From assembly GCA_964443245.1 (NCBI GenBank), contig CAYUEG010000003.1:6564-70563 (forward strand): DNA of 64,000 nt. Reading direction: 5' to 3'. Positions within the stretch are counted from its first letter, which is position 1. Each line of letters begins with the position of its first letter. Shown piece by piece: positions 26,984-36,278 of the stretch. The DNA is from CANJDH01 sp964443245 (GTDB lineage: Bacteria; Pseudomonadota; Gammaproteobacteria; Burkholderiales; JAEUOS01). The position numbers and the translations under genes are program-made. Under the pieces are notes generated by a model. That model was given only the letters and a program-made list of their open reading frames with translations, made no database searches and was not told the origin of the DNA.

Positions 26984-27940
26984 GTGCCGATTTCGTCTGC
27001 TTCGCCTGTCCCCTGGGTGCGCCTCGCAGGGTCGCCCTATGTGCTCTTGACGCTGACAGCGTTCCTGTGGGCGTTCAACTGGGTGCTGGCGCGGGATGTG
27101 CGCAACGAAATTGGTCCCAATGGACTGGCGCTGGGGCGCTGGACAGTGGCGGCACTGATTGTCGTGCCGCTCGCCTGGCAGCATCTGAAACGCGATTGGC
27201 CGCTGATTCGCGCCGATGCCGGCGTCCTGATGATTCTCAGCCTGACCGGCGCCGGCGGTTACAACGCGGTTTCCTACGCCGGCGTGAAGATCACCACGGC
27301 GCTCAATGCCATGCTGCTCAACGCCACCGTGCCTTTTTTCATTCTCGGCCTGTCCTGGCTCCTCCTGCGCGAACGCTTGACCTGGCGCCAGGGGCTTGGG
27401 CTGGGCGTGTCGTGTCTGGGCGCGGTCTGGGTGATCGGCGAAGGTGATCTCGCCCGCCTGGCCACACTGGATGTCAATCGCGGTGACTTGCTGGTGCTGG
27501 CCGCGATGCTGTCCTGGGCGGTGTACACGATTATCGTCAAGCGGCACCCGATCCGCATCCACCTGCTGTCTTTCGTATCGGTACTGGCGATCAGTGCCAT
27601 CCTGATGCTGGCACCGCTGGCCTGGTGGGAATCCAGGAGCCAGGCGCCGCAGTTCACACCCTGGGTGCTGGCGGTGTTTGTCTACATGGGAGTCGGGCCC
27701 TCGATTCTTTGCTACCTGCTCTGGAACAAAGGCATCGGCGCGATCGGGCCCGCGCGCACCGGTCTTTTCCTCTATCTGGTGCCGGTGTTCGGCAGCGTGC
27801 TTTCCAGCCTGGTGCTGGGCGAGCATCTGGCATTGTTCCATGTGGTGGGCTTCGCGCTGGTGCTGGCCGGTCTGTGGCTGAGCAACAGCCGCATCAAGGC
27901 CGCCCCGGCCGAACACCCGACGGCGCCGCCGGCTGCCTGA
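26984..27940 (+). CDS. EamA/DMT-family transporter
   Basis: A ten-helix inner-membrane transporter with two EamA halves: VLLTLTAFLWAFNWVLARDV opens the first, NRGDLLVLAAMLSWAVYTIIVKR the second, and FHVVGFALVLAGLWLSN is the last helix. About 318 residues from the GTG at 26984; an ATG at 26930 gives 336. Substrate unknown. The stop overlaps the peptidase start (TGATG), so the pair is translationally coupled. It is not closely similar to the EamA protein at 2757. Confidence 0.85.
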   Translation: MPISSASPVPWVRLAGSPYVLLTLTAFLWAFNWVLARDVRNEIGPNGLALGRWTVAALIVVPLAWQHLKRDWPLIRADAGVLMILSLTGAGGYNAVSYAGVKITTALNAMLLNATVPFFILGLSWLLLRERLTWRQGLGLGVSCLGAVWVIGEGDLARLATLDVNRGDLLVLAAMLSWAVYTIIVKRHPIRIHLLSFVSVLAISAILMLAPLAWWESRSQAPQFTPWVLAVFVYMGVGPSILCYLLWNKGIGAIGPARTGLFLYLVPVFGSVLSSLVLGEHLALFHVVGFALVLAGLWLSNSRIKAAPAEHPTAPPAA

Positions 27941-28764
27941 TGCTGGCGCGATTCAGGGAATGGCAGCGCCAACGGCTGCTCAAGCGCTACGCGTTTCCGG
28001 ATGCCGCCTGGCAGGCGGCGCTGGCACCGTATCCCTTTTTTGACCGGCTTTCCGCCGATGAAAACCGCCGCCTGCGCGAGCTGGTGGCGCTGTTCTGTGC
28101 CGAGAAGGAATTCGTGGCGGGCGGGGCAGAGGACGACGCCCTGCAGATCACGCTGGAAACCCAGTTGATGATTGCCGCGCAGGCGTGTTTGCCGATCCTG
28201 AACCTCGATTTGTCCTTCTATTCGGGCTGGCACGGCATCATCGTCTATCGCGGTGAAGTGCGGGTGCGGCGGGAAGAAATGGACGAGGACGGTGTTGTCC
28301 ACGTGTACGACGATGTGATCTCGGGTGAAGCGATGCCGGGCGGGCCGGTCATGCTGTCCTGGGCTGATGTGACTCTTGCGGGTTCCGAGGAAGCGCCAGC
28401 GTATAGCGTGGTCATCCACGAGTTCGCCCACAAGATCGACATGCTCAAGGGGGAAGCCACCGGTGTGCCCCCGTTTTCGCCGCAGTTCCATGCCAACCTC
28501 AATGGCCGCGCCTTCGAGGCCGCCTTGATGAAGGCGTACGAAGCGTTCGCCGCCGAGGTCGAACGCTGGGTGAGGGCGGGGGAGCCGGAGGAGGATGCGC
28601 CGCGTATTGACCCTTATGCCGCCGAGCACCCCTCGGAGTTTTTTGCCGTGCTGTCGGAGGCGTTTTTCACCCAGCCGGAAGACGTGTTTGACGAGTTTCC
28701 CGAACTCTACGCGCTGCTGAAGGCCTATTACCGCCAGGACCCGATTGCCGGACTCCGGCGGTAA
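27940..28764 (+). CDS. mtfA: MtfA-type zinc metallopeptidase (M90 family)
   Basis: A 274-residue cytoplasmic protein of the MtfA/DUF980 family, related to the anthrax lethal factor peptidase fold. The zinc site is HEFAHKID (H160, E161, H164), with a further Glu expected in HPSEFFAVLSEAFF (about residues 228-241). In E. coli, MtfA binds the repressor Mlc and so affects glucose uptake; whether Mlc exists here is unknown. The start overlaps the upstream transporter stop. A strong hairpin follows the gene. Confidence 0.87.
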   Translation: MLARFREWQRQRLLKRYAFPDAAWQAALAPYPFFDRLSADENRRLRELVALFCAEKEFVAGGAEDDALQITLETQLMIAAQACLPILNLDLSFYSGWHGIIVYRGEVRVRREEMDEDGVVHVYDDVISGEAMPGGPVMLSWADVTLAGSEEAPAYSVVIHEFAHKIDMLKGEATGVPPFSPQFHANLNGRAFEAALMKAYEAFAAEVERWVRAGEPEEDAPRIDPYAAEHPSEFFAVLSEAFFTQPEDVFDEFPELYALLKAYYRQDPIAGLRR

Positions 28765-28772
28765 ACCTCCGG

Positions 28773-28795
28773 AGAATGGCTCCAGGAGCCATTCT
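28773..28795. terminator. Bidirectional hairpin between mtfA and queF
   Basis: AGAATGGCTCC and its exact complement flank a single A (11-1-11), between convergent stop codons. It has no clear T tract, so it could act as a weak terminator or mRNA end stabiliser for both genes. Confidence 0.6.
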
Positions 28796-28829
28796 TGGCC
28801 CTGTATCCGACTGCGAGTGTCTGCGCGGG

Positions 28830-29273
28830 CTAGCCGCGCATGCCGCTTTCGGCGTCAAACTGCGCCAAGTCGATGCGGGGCGCCGGTTTCCAGCCCTTCT
28901 TGCGGTGCTCGGCCACCACGTTGGTGTAGATGCCGCCGCGCACCCACCACTTCGCCGTCAGGCGCATGAAGCGGGGCGAGGTCGCTTTCGCCAGATCGTC
29001 GAGGATCTGGTTCGTCACCTTTTCGTGGAACACGCCTTCGTTGCGAAAACTCCAGGCATACAGCTTCAGGCTTTTCAATTCGACACACTTGCCATCCGGC
29101 ACGTAGTCCAGGATCAAGGTGGCGAAATCGGGCTGACCGGTCAGCGGGCACAGGCAGGTGAACTCGGGAATCTGGATATGGATGTGGAAATCGCGGTTTG
29201 GTGCAGGGTTCGGAAAGGTGTCCAGCGCCTTGCTGGGTTGGGGGGTCGTGTCGTGCGAGGGTTTGCGGGCCAT
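28830..29273 (-). CDS. queF: NADPH-dependent 7-cyano-7-deazaguanine reductase
   Basis: A 147-residue type I QueF enzyme of the tunnelling fold. It reduces preQ0 to preQ1 in queuosine synthesis. The catalytic Cys (C42) and the proton-donating Asp are in CLCPLTGQPDF, and the substrate-binding Glu is in FRNEGVFHEKVTNQI. The start MARKPSHD at 29273 is chosen over in-frame upstream codons because homology begins there and a TAAAAT -10 lies at 29305-29310 on this strand. No preQ1 riboswitch was seen upstream. Confidence 0.93.
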   Translation of the reverse strand: MARKPSHDTTPQPSKALDTFPNPAPNRDFHIHIQIPEFTCLCPLTGQPDFATLILDYVPDGKCVELKSLKLYAWSFRNEGVFHEKVTNQILDDLAKATSPRFMRLTAKWWVRGGIYTNVVAEHRKKGWKPAPRIDLAQFDAESGMRG

Positions 29274-29585
29274 GGGTACGTTCGGGATTCGCGATAAAGG
29301 GGCGATTTTACAGGCCGCGCCAGAACACCCCGGGCGATGCGCCGTGGACGAGGGCATTCCGCAGGTTGAACCGTCGGGAGCGCCTTGCGGGCAGGAGATA
29401 AATCCGACTGATTTTGTCGGGATTTAGGGTTTTTGGCCGCCAAACTCATCCTAAAGCCACGCTTTTTGTCAATGGCGGATGGCCATTTTGCGGGTGGTAT
29501 CATTGGTCCCGTTTCAATCTGCATTTTCCCTGTGTCCGGGTGCACCTGTCTGCACCGGGGACAGCGGTGAGCTCCCGGACAACAC
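29274..29585. other. Divergent intergenic region, queF / smc
   Basis: 312 bases between divergent genes. On the minus strand TAAAAT (29305-29310) is a reasonable -10 for queF. On the plus strand TATCAT (29498-29503) may be the -10 for smc, without a good -35. An imperfect inverted repeat (AAATCCGAC and GTCGGGATTT, about 29400-29427) lies in the middle. No coding frame with codon bias or ribosome site was found. Confidence 0.45.
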
Positions 29586-32500
29586 GTGCGCCTTTCCTCC
29601 ATCAAACTTGCAGGGTTCAAATCCTTTGTGGACCCGACCGGCCTGTCGGTGCCGGGACAACTGGTCGGCATTGTCGGCCCCAATGGCTGCGGCAAATCCA
29701 ACATCATCGATGCGGTGCGCTGGGTGCTGGGCGAATCGAAGGCCTCCGCGCTGCGCGGCGAATCGATGCAGGACGTCATTTTCAATGGCTCGGTGCAGCG
29801 CAAGCCGGTAGCGCGCGCCAGCGTCGAACTGACGTTCGACAACACCGAAGGCAAGGCGGCCGCCAACACGCAGTGGAGCCAGTACGCCGAGATTGCCGTA
29901 AAAAGGGTGCTGACGCGGCAGGGCGACTCCTCCTATTACATCAACAACCAGCAGGTGCGCCGGCGCGACATTCAGGACATCTTCCTGGGCACCGGCCTTG
30001 GGCCACGCGCCTACGCGATCATCGAGCAGGGCATGATTTCGCGCGTGATCGAAGCCAAGCCGGAAGACCTGCGCATCTTCCTTGAGGAAGCCGCCGGCAT
30101 TTCCAAGTACAAGGAGCGGCGCAAGGAAACCGAGAGCCGCTTGTCCAGCGCGCGGGAAAACCTCACCCGAGTCGAAGATATCCGGCGGGAGCTGGATGTC
30201 AACCTGGCCAAGCTGGAAGAGCAGGCAGTCGTGGCGCAGCAATATCGCGACCTTAACGCCGAGCAGACCGAGAAGCAGCAGCTGCTGTGGATGATCAAGC
30301 GCAATGAGGCGGCGGCCGAGCAGGACAAGCATGCGCGCGAGATCGAGCGCGTCACCAACGAGCTGGAAGGCGAGACCGCTTCGCTGCGCAATTTCGAAAA
30401 GCAGCTGGAAGAAATGCGGGCGGCACACTATGCCGCCGGCGACCGCCTGCATGCCTCTCAGGGCGAGCTGTACAACGCCAGCGCCGAGGTAAGCCGCCTG
30501 GAAGCGGAGATCAAGTCGATCATCGACGCCCGCGCCCGCCTGAGCAACCAGCTGACCCAGCTGGCGGCCCAGGAAGAGGCCTGGAAACAGCAGGCGGCAC
30601 AAAACGCCGCCGATACCACCCACTGGCAGGGTGAAGCCGAAGTCACCGCCCAGCGTGTCGAAGAAACCGCGCTGCTGGCGGCGGAACGGGCAGAGCGCCT
30701 GCCCGAGGCAGAGGCTGCCGCGCGCGCGGCGCTGGAGCGCCAGAACGCGGCCCGTGGTGAAGTGATGCAGGCCGAACAGCAATTGCAGGTGGAGGGTGCC
30801 CATCAGGGCAACGCCCAGCGGACCCTGGAGAATCTTGGCCAGCGCAAGGAACGCTTGCAGCAGGAAAAGGGCACGCTCAATCGTCCCGACGAGGAATCCA
30901 TCGCGCACAAGCGCGAAGAGCGGGCGCGACGTCAGGAAGAACTGGCGGAACGGGAAGAGACGCTGGCAGCCCTCGAAGAGGCGCTCCCGGCCGCGGTGGC
31001 AGAGCGCGATGCCGGGGCCGCGAATCTGGCCCAGCAGACGCGCGAGTCGCACGAAATGGAAGCCCGGATCGGTGCGTTGAAGGCGCTCCAGGAGCAGGTG
31101 CAGAAGAGCGGCAAGCTGCAGCCCTGGCTGGAAAAGCACGAACTGGCCAGCTTGCCACGCCTGTGGCAGCGTCTGCATGTCGATCCCGGTTGGGAAACTG
31201 CGCTTGAATCGGTGCTGCGCGAGCGCCTGTCGTCACTGGAAATTCGCGATCTGGATTGGGTCAAGGCATTTTTCAACGATGCGCCCCCGGCCAAGCTGGC
31301 CTTTGTCACGCTCTCTTCGGTAGAAGAGGCCAAACCGGCCGTTCCGGGTCTGACGCCATTGATCTCGCATGTGCGGATTGACGATGCCAACCTGCGTGGA
31401 CTGTTTTCGGAGTGGCTGGCGGGGCGTTACGCCTGTGCCAGCAACGAAGAGGCGTTTGCCAAGCGTTCCAGTCTGCCGCCGCGCGGGGTGTTCGTCACCC
31501 AGGCCGGCCACATGGTAGGCCGCCAGACCGTCACCTTCTACGCCCCCGATTCCGAGCAGGCGGGTCTCCTGGCGCGTCAGAATGAAATCGAGAACCTGGC
31601 CAAGTCGCTCAAGGCCAAGCACCTGCATCAGGACGAGGCGCGTGCCCTGGCGGCGCGTACCGAAGCTGCCCTGACACGCCTGTCCGCCCAGATCGGCGAG
31701 GCGCGCCCCGCGGCGCAGGCAGCGCGGCAGCGCCTGCACGAGATTGAGCTGGATGTGGTCAAGGATGAAGAACAACTGGCACGTTTCAACGAAACTGCCG
31801 GCCGGATCGAATCGCAGTTGGCCGACATCGCCGCCCAGGAAGAGGAAGAACGGGCGCGCCTGATCGAAGCCGAAGCCAACTTTGCCCGACTCGACGAAGC
31901 GGTCGGCGTCTTGCAGGAAAAGCTGGAAGAAGCACGGACGGCGGCCGAATCGGCAGAAGCGCGACTGGCGTCCGAGCGCGAGGCGGCGCGGCAAGCAGAG
32001 CGTGAGGCGCAGGAAACCGAGTTCCACGCCAGACAAGCCCGTGCCAAGCTCGAAGAGCTGGCCAATGGTGCACGCAATATTGCCGGGCAGATCGAGCGCG
32101 TGCAGGGCGAGGCGGCCGCGGTGCGCGGCGAACTGGAAACATTGCATGACGATGCGGTCCAGAATGGCCTGCAGGAAGCCCTGGACCTGCGTCTCGAACG
32201 CGAGCAGAACCTGGCAAGGATCCGGACCGAACTGGACGGCCTGACGACTCAATTGCGCGGCATGGACGAGGAGCGCTTCAAGTCCGAGCAGAAGCTTGAC
32301 CCGCTGCGCAACCGGGTCAACGATCTCAAGCTCAAGGAGCAGGCGGCCCGCCTGGCGCAGGAGCAGTTTGCCGCACAGCTCATCGAGGCGAAGGCTGACG
32401 AGCAGGCGCTTGAACCGAAACTGGAAGGCGTGCGCGCAGGCGTTCTGGCGGCCGACATCACCCGCCTGGCGCAGGCGATCGAGGCGCTTGGTGCCGTCAA

Positions 32501-33104
32501 TCTGGCGGCGCTGGAAGAACTGGGCGTGGCGCGCGAACGCAAGGGCTTCCTCGATTCGCAGTGCACCGACCTCAATGAAGCGGTGACTACGCTGGAAGAA
32601 GCGATTCGCAAGATTGATCGCGAGACCCGGGAGCTGCTCAAGAGCACCTTCGACGAGGTGAACCGGCACTTTTCGGAGCTGTTCCCGGCCCTGTTCGGTG
32701 GCGGCGAAGCCAAGCTCATCATGACCGGAGAGGAAATCCTCGATGCGGGCGTGCAGGTGATGGCGCATCCGCCCGGCAAGAAGAACTCCAGCATCCACTT
32801 GCTCTCGGGCGGCGAGAAGGCACTGACTGCGATTTCGCTGGTGTTCGCGATGTTCAAGCTCAATCCGGCGCCGTTCTGCCTGCTCGACGAGGTCGATGCG
32901 CCGCTGGACGATCCGAATACGGAACGCTTCTGCCGCCTGGTCAAGAAAATGTCCGAGGAAACGCAGTTCGTCTTCATCAGCCACAACAAGATCACCATGG
33001 AAATGGCGCAGCAGCTGGTTGGGGTGACCCAGCAGGAGCTGGGTGTCTCGCGGATTGTGGCGGTCGACATGGACGAAGCCGTGCGCCTGAAAGAAGCTGC
33101 CTGA
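29586..33104 (+). CDS. smc: Chromosome segregation SMC ATPase
   Basis: A 1172-residue structural-maintenance-of-chromosomes protein that, with ScpA/ScpB, loops and organises the chromosome. It begins at a GTG (MRLSSIKLAGFKSFVDPT), with Walker A GPNGCGKSN at residues 31-39. Two long coiled coils (about 170-500 and 680-1000) flank a hinge near 530-640 (HVDPGWETALESVLRERL...). The head closes with signature LLSGGEKALTAISLVFA and Walker B FCLLDEVDAPLDD. Length and order are normal for bacterial SMC. The smc-zipA-ligA order is typical of beta- and gammaproteobacteria. Confidence 0.96.
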   Translation: MRLSSIKLAGFKSFVDPTGLSVPGQLVGIVGPNGCGKSNIIDAVRWVLGESKASALRGESMQDVIFNGSVQRKPVARASVELTFDNTEGKAAANTQWSQYAEIAVKRVLTRQGDSSYYINNQQVRRRDIQDIFLGTGLGPRAYAIIEQGMISRVIEAKPEDLRIFLEEAAGISKYKERRKETESRLSSARENLTRVEDIRRELDVNLAKLEEQAVVAQQYRDLNAEQTEKQQLLWMIKRNEAAAEQDKHAREIERVTNELEGETASLRNFEKQLEEMRAAHYAAGDRLHASQGELYNASAEVSRLEAEIKSIIDARARLSNQLTQLAAQEEAWKQQAAQNAADTTHWQGEAEVTAQRVEETALLAAERAERLPEAEAAARAALERQNAARGEVMQAEQQLQVEGAHQGNAQRTLENLGQRKERLQQEKGTLNRPDEESIAHKREERARRQEELAEREETLAALEEALPAAVAERDAGAANLAQQTRESHEMEARIGALKALQEQVQKSGKLQPWLEKHELASLPRLWQRLHVDPGWETALESVLRERLSSLEIRDLDWVKAFFNDAPPAKLAFVTLSSVEEAKPAVPGLTPLISHVRIDDANLRGLFSEWLAGRYACASNEEAFAKRSSLPPRGVFVTQAGHMVGRQTVTFYAPDSEQAGLLARQNEIENLAKSLKAKHLHQDEARALAARTEAALTRLSAQIGEARPAAQAARQRLHEIELDVVKDEEQLARFNETAGRIESQLADIAAQEEEERARLIEAEANFARLDEAVGVLQEKLEEARTAAESAEARLASEREAARQAEREAQETEFHARQARAKLEELANGARNIAGQIERVQGEAAAVRGELETLHDDAVQNGLQEALDLRLEREQNLARIRTELDGLTTQLRGMDEERFKSEQKLDPLRNRVNDLKLKEQAARLAQEQFAAQLIEAKADEQALEPKLEGVRAGVLAADITRLAQAIEALGAVNLAALEELGVARERKGFLDSQCTDLNEAVTTLEEAIRKIDRETRELLKSTFDEVNRHFSELFPALFGGGEAKLIMTGEEILDAGVQVMAHPPGKKNSSIHLLSGGEKALTAISLVFAMFKLNPAPFCLLDEVDAPLDDPNTERFCRLVKKMSEETQFVFISHNKITMEMAQQLVGVTQQELGVSRIVAVDMDEAVRLKEAA

Positions 33105-33128
33105 TTCCCGCTCCAACTCTGCAAGAAT

Positions 33129-33146
33129 GGCTCCCACCAACGCTTT
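33129..33146 (+). repeat. Dispersed 19-bp repeat, copy 3
   Basis: GGCTCCCACCAACGCTTT, a slightly diverged copy in the 57-base smc-zipA gap; see copies at 2689, 12239 and 42014. Confidence 0.45.
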
Positions 33147-33161
33147 CCGGCGAATCATCAG

Positions 33162-34247
33162 ATGAGTGAACTGCAAATCGGCTTGTTGGGCCTGGGCGCC
33201 CTCGTGGTGGTGGGCGTGCTGGTATTCAACAAATGGCAGGAGCGTGCTGCGCGGCGTGCGGGTGAACGACACTTCGGCTCTGGCCATGAAGACGTGCTGC
33301 TGGGGGCGACGCGCGGGGATGCGGGCGTGGAGGCGCAGCGGATGGAACCGGTGCTGGCCCCGCAAGCTGCCGATGCCGAAGCCGCTCGGCGGATTGAACC
33401 GATCTGGACGGAGCCCGAGGCAGAAGCGGCCATCGCCGGGGAGGTCTCCCAGGCCAAGTCCGGCGTGCCCCACGGTGCGCCGGCGCAACTGGACGAGCGC
33501 ATCGACTTCGTGGCCGAGCTTTCCACCGGCGAGCCATTGCTGGGCTCGCTCCTGCTGATGGAGATGGAAAAGCTCGATCGCACGCGAACCATCGAGGCCG
33601 ACGCCTACTATGAGGAAGCGGGCGCGTGGGAAGCGCTCGACCGTGATGCGGTCTATGAACGCATGCGGATCGGCATCCAGGTTTCCGATCGCAGTGGCCC
33701 GTTGCGCGCTGATGAATTGGCCGCCTTCCAGCGCGGCATCAATGATCTGGCGGCGCGCTTGCAGATGCAGGTGCAATGGCCCGGGGAGCAGAACCCCCTG
33801 ACGCGGGCGGCCGAACTGGACGCCTTTTGTGCCGGGGTCGATGTCACGATTGGTGTCAATGTCATCGCCGCCGCTCCTTTTGCCGATACCAAGCTGCGCG
33901 GGCTTGCCGAAGCAAACGGCTTTACGCGGGATGCCGACGGCATCTTCCGCCGCAGGGATGATGACGGTCATGTATTGCTGAGCTTGCGCCAGGCGGCGCC
34001 GACTGCTGTTTCCCTCAGCCTGGACGTGCCTCGGGTGGCACGCGAGGCGGCACCGCTCGGGCTGATGACGCATTGCGCCAAGCGTCTGGGTGCCGGGCTC
34101 GACGGCAAGCTGGTCGACGATAACGGCAAGGCTTTGGACGACGCGGCGCTCGCGGCGATTCAGGCGAGCCTGGCCACGGTGTATGGACGGATGGAAGCGG
34201 CGGGAATGGCAGCGGGCAGCCCGCTGGCGCGACGCCTGTTCGTCTGA
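33162..34247 (+). CDS. zipA: Cell division protein ZipA
   Basis: A 361-residue inner-membrane protein that tethers FtsZ at the division ring. It has a short periplasmic start and one helix (IGLLGLGALVVVGVLVF, residues 6-22), an acidic, variable linker to about residue 120, and the C-terminal ZipA FtsZ-binding domain. The latter runs from about IDFVAELSTGEPLLG, with blocks NPLTRAAELDAFCAGVDVTIGVNVIA and LGLMTHCAKRLGAGLDGKLVDDNGKAL. The position between smc and ligA supports the call. ATG at 33162 is the only start giving the membrane anchor. Confidence 0.92.
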   Translation: MSELQIGLLGLGALVVVGVLVFNKWQERAARRAGERHFGSGHEDVLLGATRGDAGVEAQRMEPVLAPQAADAEAARRIEPIWTEPEAEAAIAGEVSQAKSGVPHGAPAQLDERIDFVAELSTGEPLLGSLLLMEMEKLDRTRTIEADAYYEEAGAWEALDRDAVYERMRIGIQVSDRSGPLRADELAAFQRGINDLAARLQMQVQWPGEQNPLTRAAELDAFCAGVDVTIGVNVIAAAPFADTKLRGLAEANGFTRDADGIFRRRDDDGHVLLSLRQAAPTAVSLSLDVPRVAREAAPLGLMTHCAKRLGAGLDGKLVDDNGKALDDAALAAIQASLATVYGRMEAAGMAAGSPLARRLFV

Positions 34248-34259
34248 CGGCCGTTTCGC

Positions 34260-36278
34260 ATGGATCCTGCAGAACGCGCGCGCACGCTGCGCGAGGAGCT
34301 TGAACGGCACAATCGTGCCTATTACGTGTTCGATGCGCCGACCATTCCCGATGCCGAATACGACCGGCTGTTCCGTGAGCTGGTCGCGCTCGAAGAGGCG
34401 CATCCGGCATTGGTGACAGCCGACTCCCCCACCCGGCGGGTGGGGGGGGCACCGTTGAGCGAGTTTGCCTCGGTTCGCCATGCGACGCCGATGCTGTCGC
34501 TGGGCAATGCCTTTGACGACGACGAGGTGGCTGCGTTTGACCGGCGTGTGGGCACCACGCTCGATACCTCCCCGGTTGAATACAGCGCGGAGCTGAAGTT
34601 TGACGGCCTGGCCATGAGCCTGACCTACCGTCATGGCGCGCTGGTGCAAGCGGCCACGCGCGGGGATGGTGAAAGTGGTGAGGATGTGACGGCCAACGTG
34701 CGCACGATCCGCGTCATTCCGCTGCGCCTGACGATCGAACCGGCCCCGGCACTGCTGGAAATCCGTGGCGAGGTGCTGCTGTTCCGTGACGATTTTGCCC
34801 AGCTCAATGCCCAGCAGCGCGCGGCGGGTGAAAAGGAATTTGTCAATCCGCGCAACGCCGCCGCCGGTTCCCTGCGCCAGCTCGATTCGCGCATCACGGC
34901 GCGTCGGCCGTTGAAGTTTTTTGCCTATGGACTCGGTGCGCACGAGGGGGCGCCGATTCCGGCCACCCACAGTGCCATGCTCGATTGGTTTGGCGCCATC
35001 GGCCTGCCTGTCTGTACCGAGCGCGCGGTGGTGCACGGCGCTGAGGGGTTGCTGTCGTTCTACCGGCAGATCGGCGCTGCCCGGGATGCCCTGCCTTACG
35101 ACATTGACGGCGTGGTCTACAAGGTCAACCGGCTCGATCAGCAGCACAACCTGGGATTCGTCTCGCGCGCGCCGCGTTTTGCCCTGGCGCACAAGTTTCC
35201 GGCCCAGGAGGAGCTGACGGAAGTGACCGACATTGAAGTCCAGGTCGGCCGCACCGGGGCGATTACGCCGGTCGCGCGCCTGAAACCGGTGTTTGTCGGT
35301 GGCGTCACCGTGACCAACGCCACCCTGCACAACGAAGACGAAGTGCGCCGCAAGGATGTCTGGCGTGGTGATACCGTGATCGTGCGGCGCGCCGGAGACG
35401 TCATTCCTGAAATTGTGATGGTGTCACGACCCGGCCCGCGAAGCGCGGCTGATCGCTTCGAGATGCCGCGCCAGTGCCCGGTGTGCGCCTCCGAGGTGGT
35501 GCGTGAAGAAGGGGAAGCGGTGGCGCGCTGCACCGGCGGACTCTTTTGCGCTGCCCAGCGCAAACAGGCGTTGCTGCACTTCGCCCAGCGCCGCGCACTG
35601 GACATTGAAGGCCTCGGTGACAAGCTGGTCGACCAACTGGTCGACGCAGACGTGGTCAAGACACCGGCTGATCTGTACAAACTGGGCGTGGCCAGCCTGG
35701 CTGCACTGGAGAGGATGGCGGAGAAGTCGGCGCTCAACGTGGTGGCGGCGATCCATGCTTCACGCCAGACCACGCTGGCCCGCTTCCTGTTCGGCTTGGG
35801 GATCCGCCAGGTAGGAGAGGCGACCGCCAAGGATCTGGCACGGCATTTCGGCAGCCTGGATGCCATCATGGCGGCTGACGAGGCGACATTGCTGGGGGTT
35901 CCCGATGTCGGGCCGGTGGTGGCGGCATCGATCGCGCGATTCTTCCGCCAGCCGCATAATCGCGAAGTGGTCGAGCAGTTGCGTGCCGCCGGCGTCGTCT
36001 GGCCCGAATCGGCGCCCCGGAACGGGCCGGCCGAGGCGGGCAATCCGCAGGTGGCAGGAAAGACCTTCGTGTTGACCGGCACGCTCCCGGCCATGAGCCG
36101 CGAGGACGCGAAAGAGGCGATCGAACGGGCGGGCGGCAAGGTGGCAGGGTCGGTATCGAAAAAGACGGACTACGTGGTCGCCGGCAGCGAGGCCGGCAGC
36201 AAGCTTGCCAAGGCGCAGGAACTGGGTGTCACCGTACTGGATGAGGAAGGATTGAAGAGGCTTCTGGAAACAACATGA
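34260..36278 (+). CDS. ligA: NAD-dependent DNA ligase
   Basis: A 672-residue LigA that seals nicks during replication and repair using NAD. Order: Ia domain with the YYVFDAPTIPDAEYD block, adenylation domain with the AMP-accepting K113 in AELKFDGLAM (most ligases have KIDG), OB fold (VGRTGAITPVARLKPV), a four-Cys zinc finger (CPVCASEVV...C...FC), HhH repeats and a BRCT domain from VAGKTFVLTGTLPAMSR. Length is normal. The last bases overlap the galU start (ATGA). Confidence 0.96.
   Translation: MDPAERARTLREELERHNRAYYVFDAPTIPDAEYDRLFRELVALEEAHPALVTADSPTRRVGGAPLSEFASVRHATPMLSLGNAFDDDEVAAFDRRVGTTLDTSPVEYSAELKFDGLAMSLTYRHGALVQAATRGDGESGEDVTANVRTIRVIPLRLTIEPAPALLEIRGEVLLFRDDFAQLNAQQRAAGEKEFVNPRNAAAGSLRQLDSRITARRPLKFFAYGLGAHEGAPIPATHSAMLDWFGAIGLPVCTERAVVHGAEGLLSFYRQIGAARDALPYDIDGVVYKVNRLDQQHNLGFVSRAPRFALAHKFPAQEELTEVTDIEVQVGRTGAITPVARLKPVFVGGVTVTNATLHNEDEVRRKDVWRGDTVIVRRAGDVIPEIVMVSRPGPRSAADRFEMPRQCPVCASEVVREEGEAVARCTGGLFCAAQRKQALLHFAQRRALDIEGLGDKLVDQLVDADVVKTPADLYKLGVASLAALERMAEKSALNVVAAIHASRQTTLARFLFGLGIRQVGEATAKDLARHFGSLDAIMAADEATLLGVPDVGPVVAASIARFFRQPHNREVVEQLRAAGVVWPESAPRNGPAEAGNPQVAGKTFVLTGTLPAMSREDAKEAIERAGGKVAGSVSKKTDYVVAGSEAGSKLAKAQELGVTVLDEEGLKRLLETT

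Noticed and set aside
29274..29400. A possible preQ1 riboswitch upstream of queF
   Set aside because: The minus-strand leader is too short after the candidate -10, and it lacks the preQ1-I/II conserved loops.
31233..35330. A 1365-codon open frame on the minus strand across smc, zipA and ligA
   Set aside because: Its translation is Arg/Gln/His-rich with no recognisable domain, and it mirrors three certain genes. In GC-rich DNA the antisense frame of real genes often stays open.
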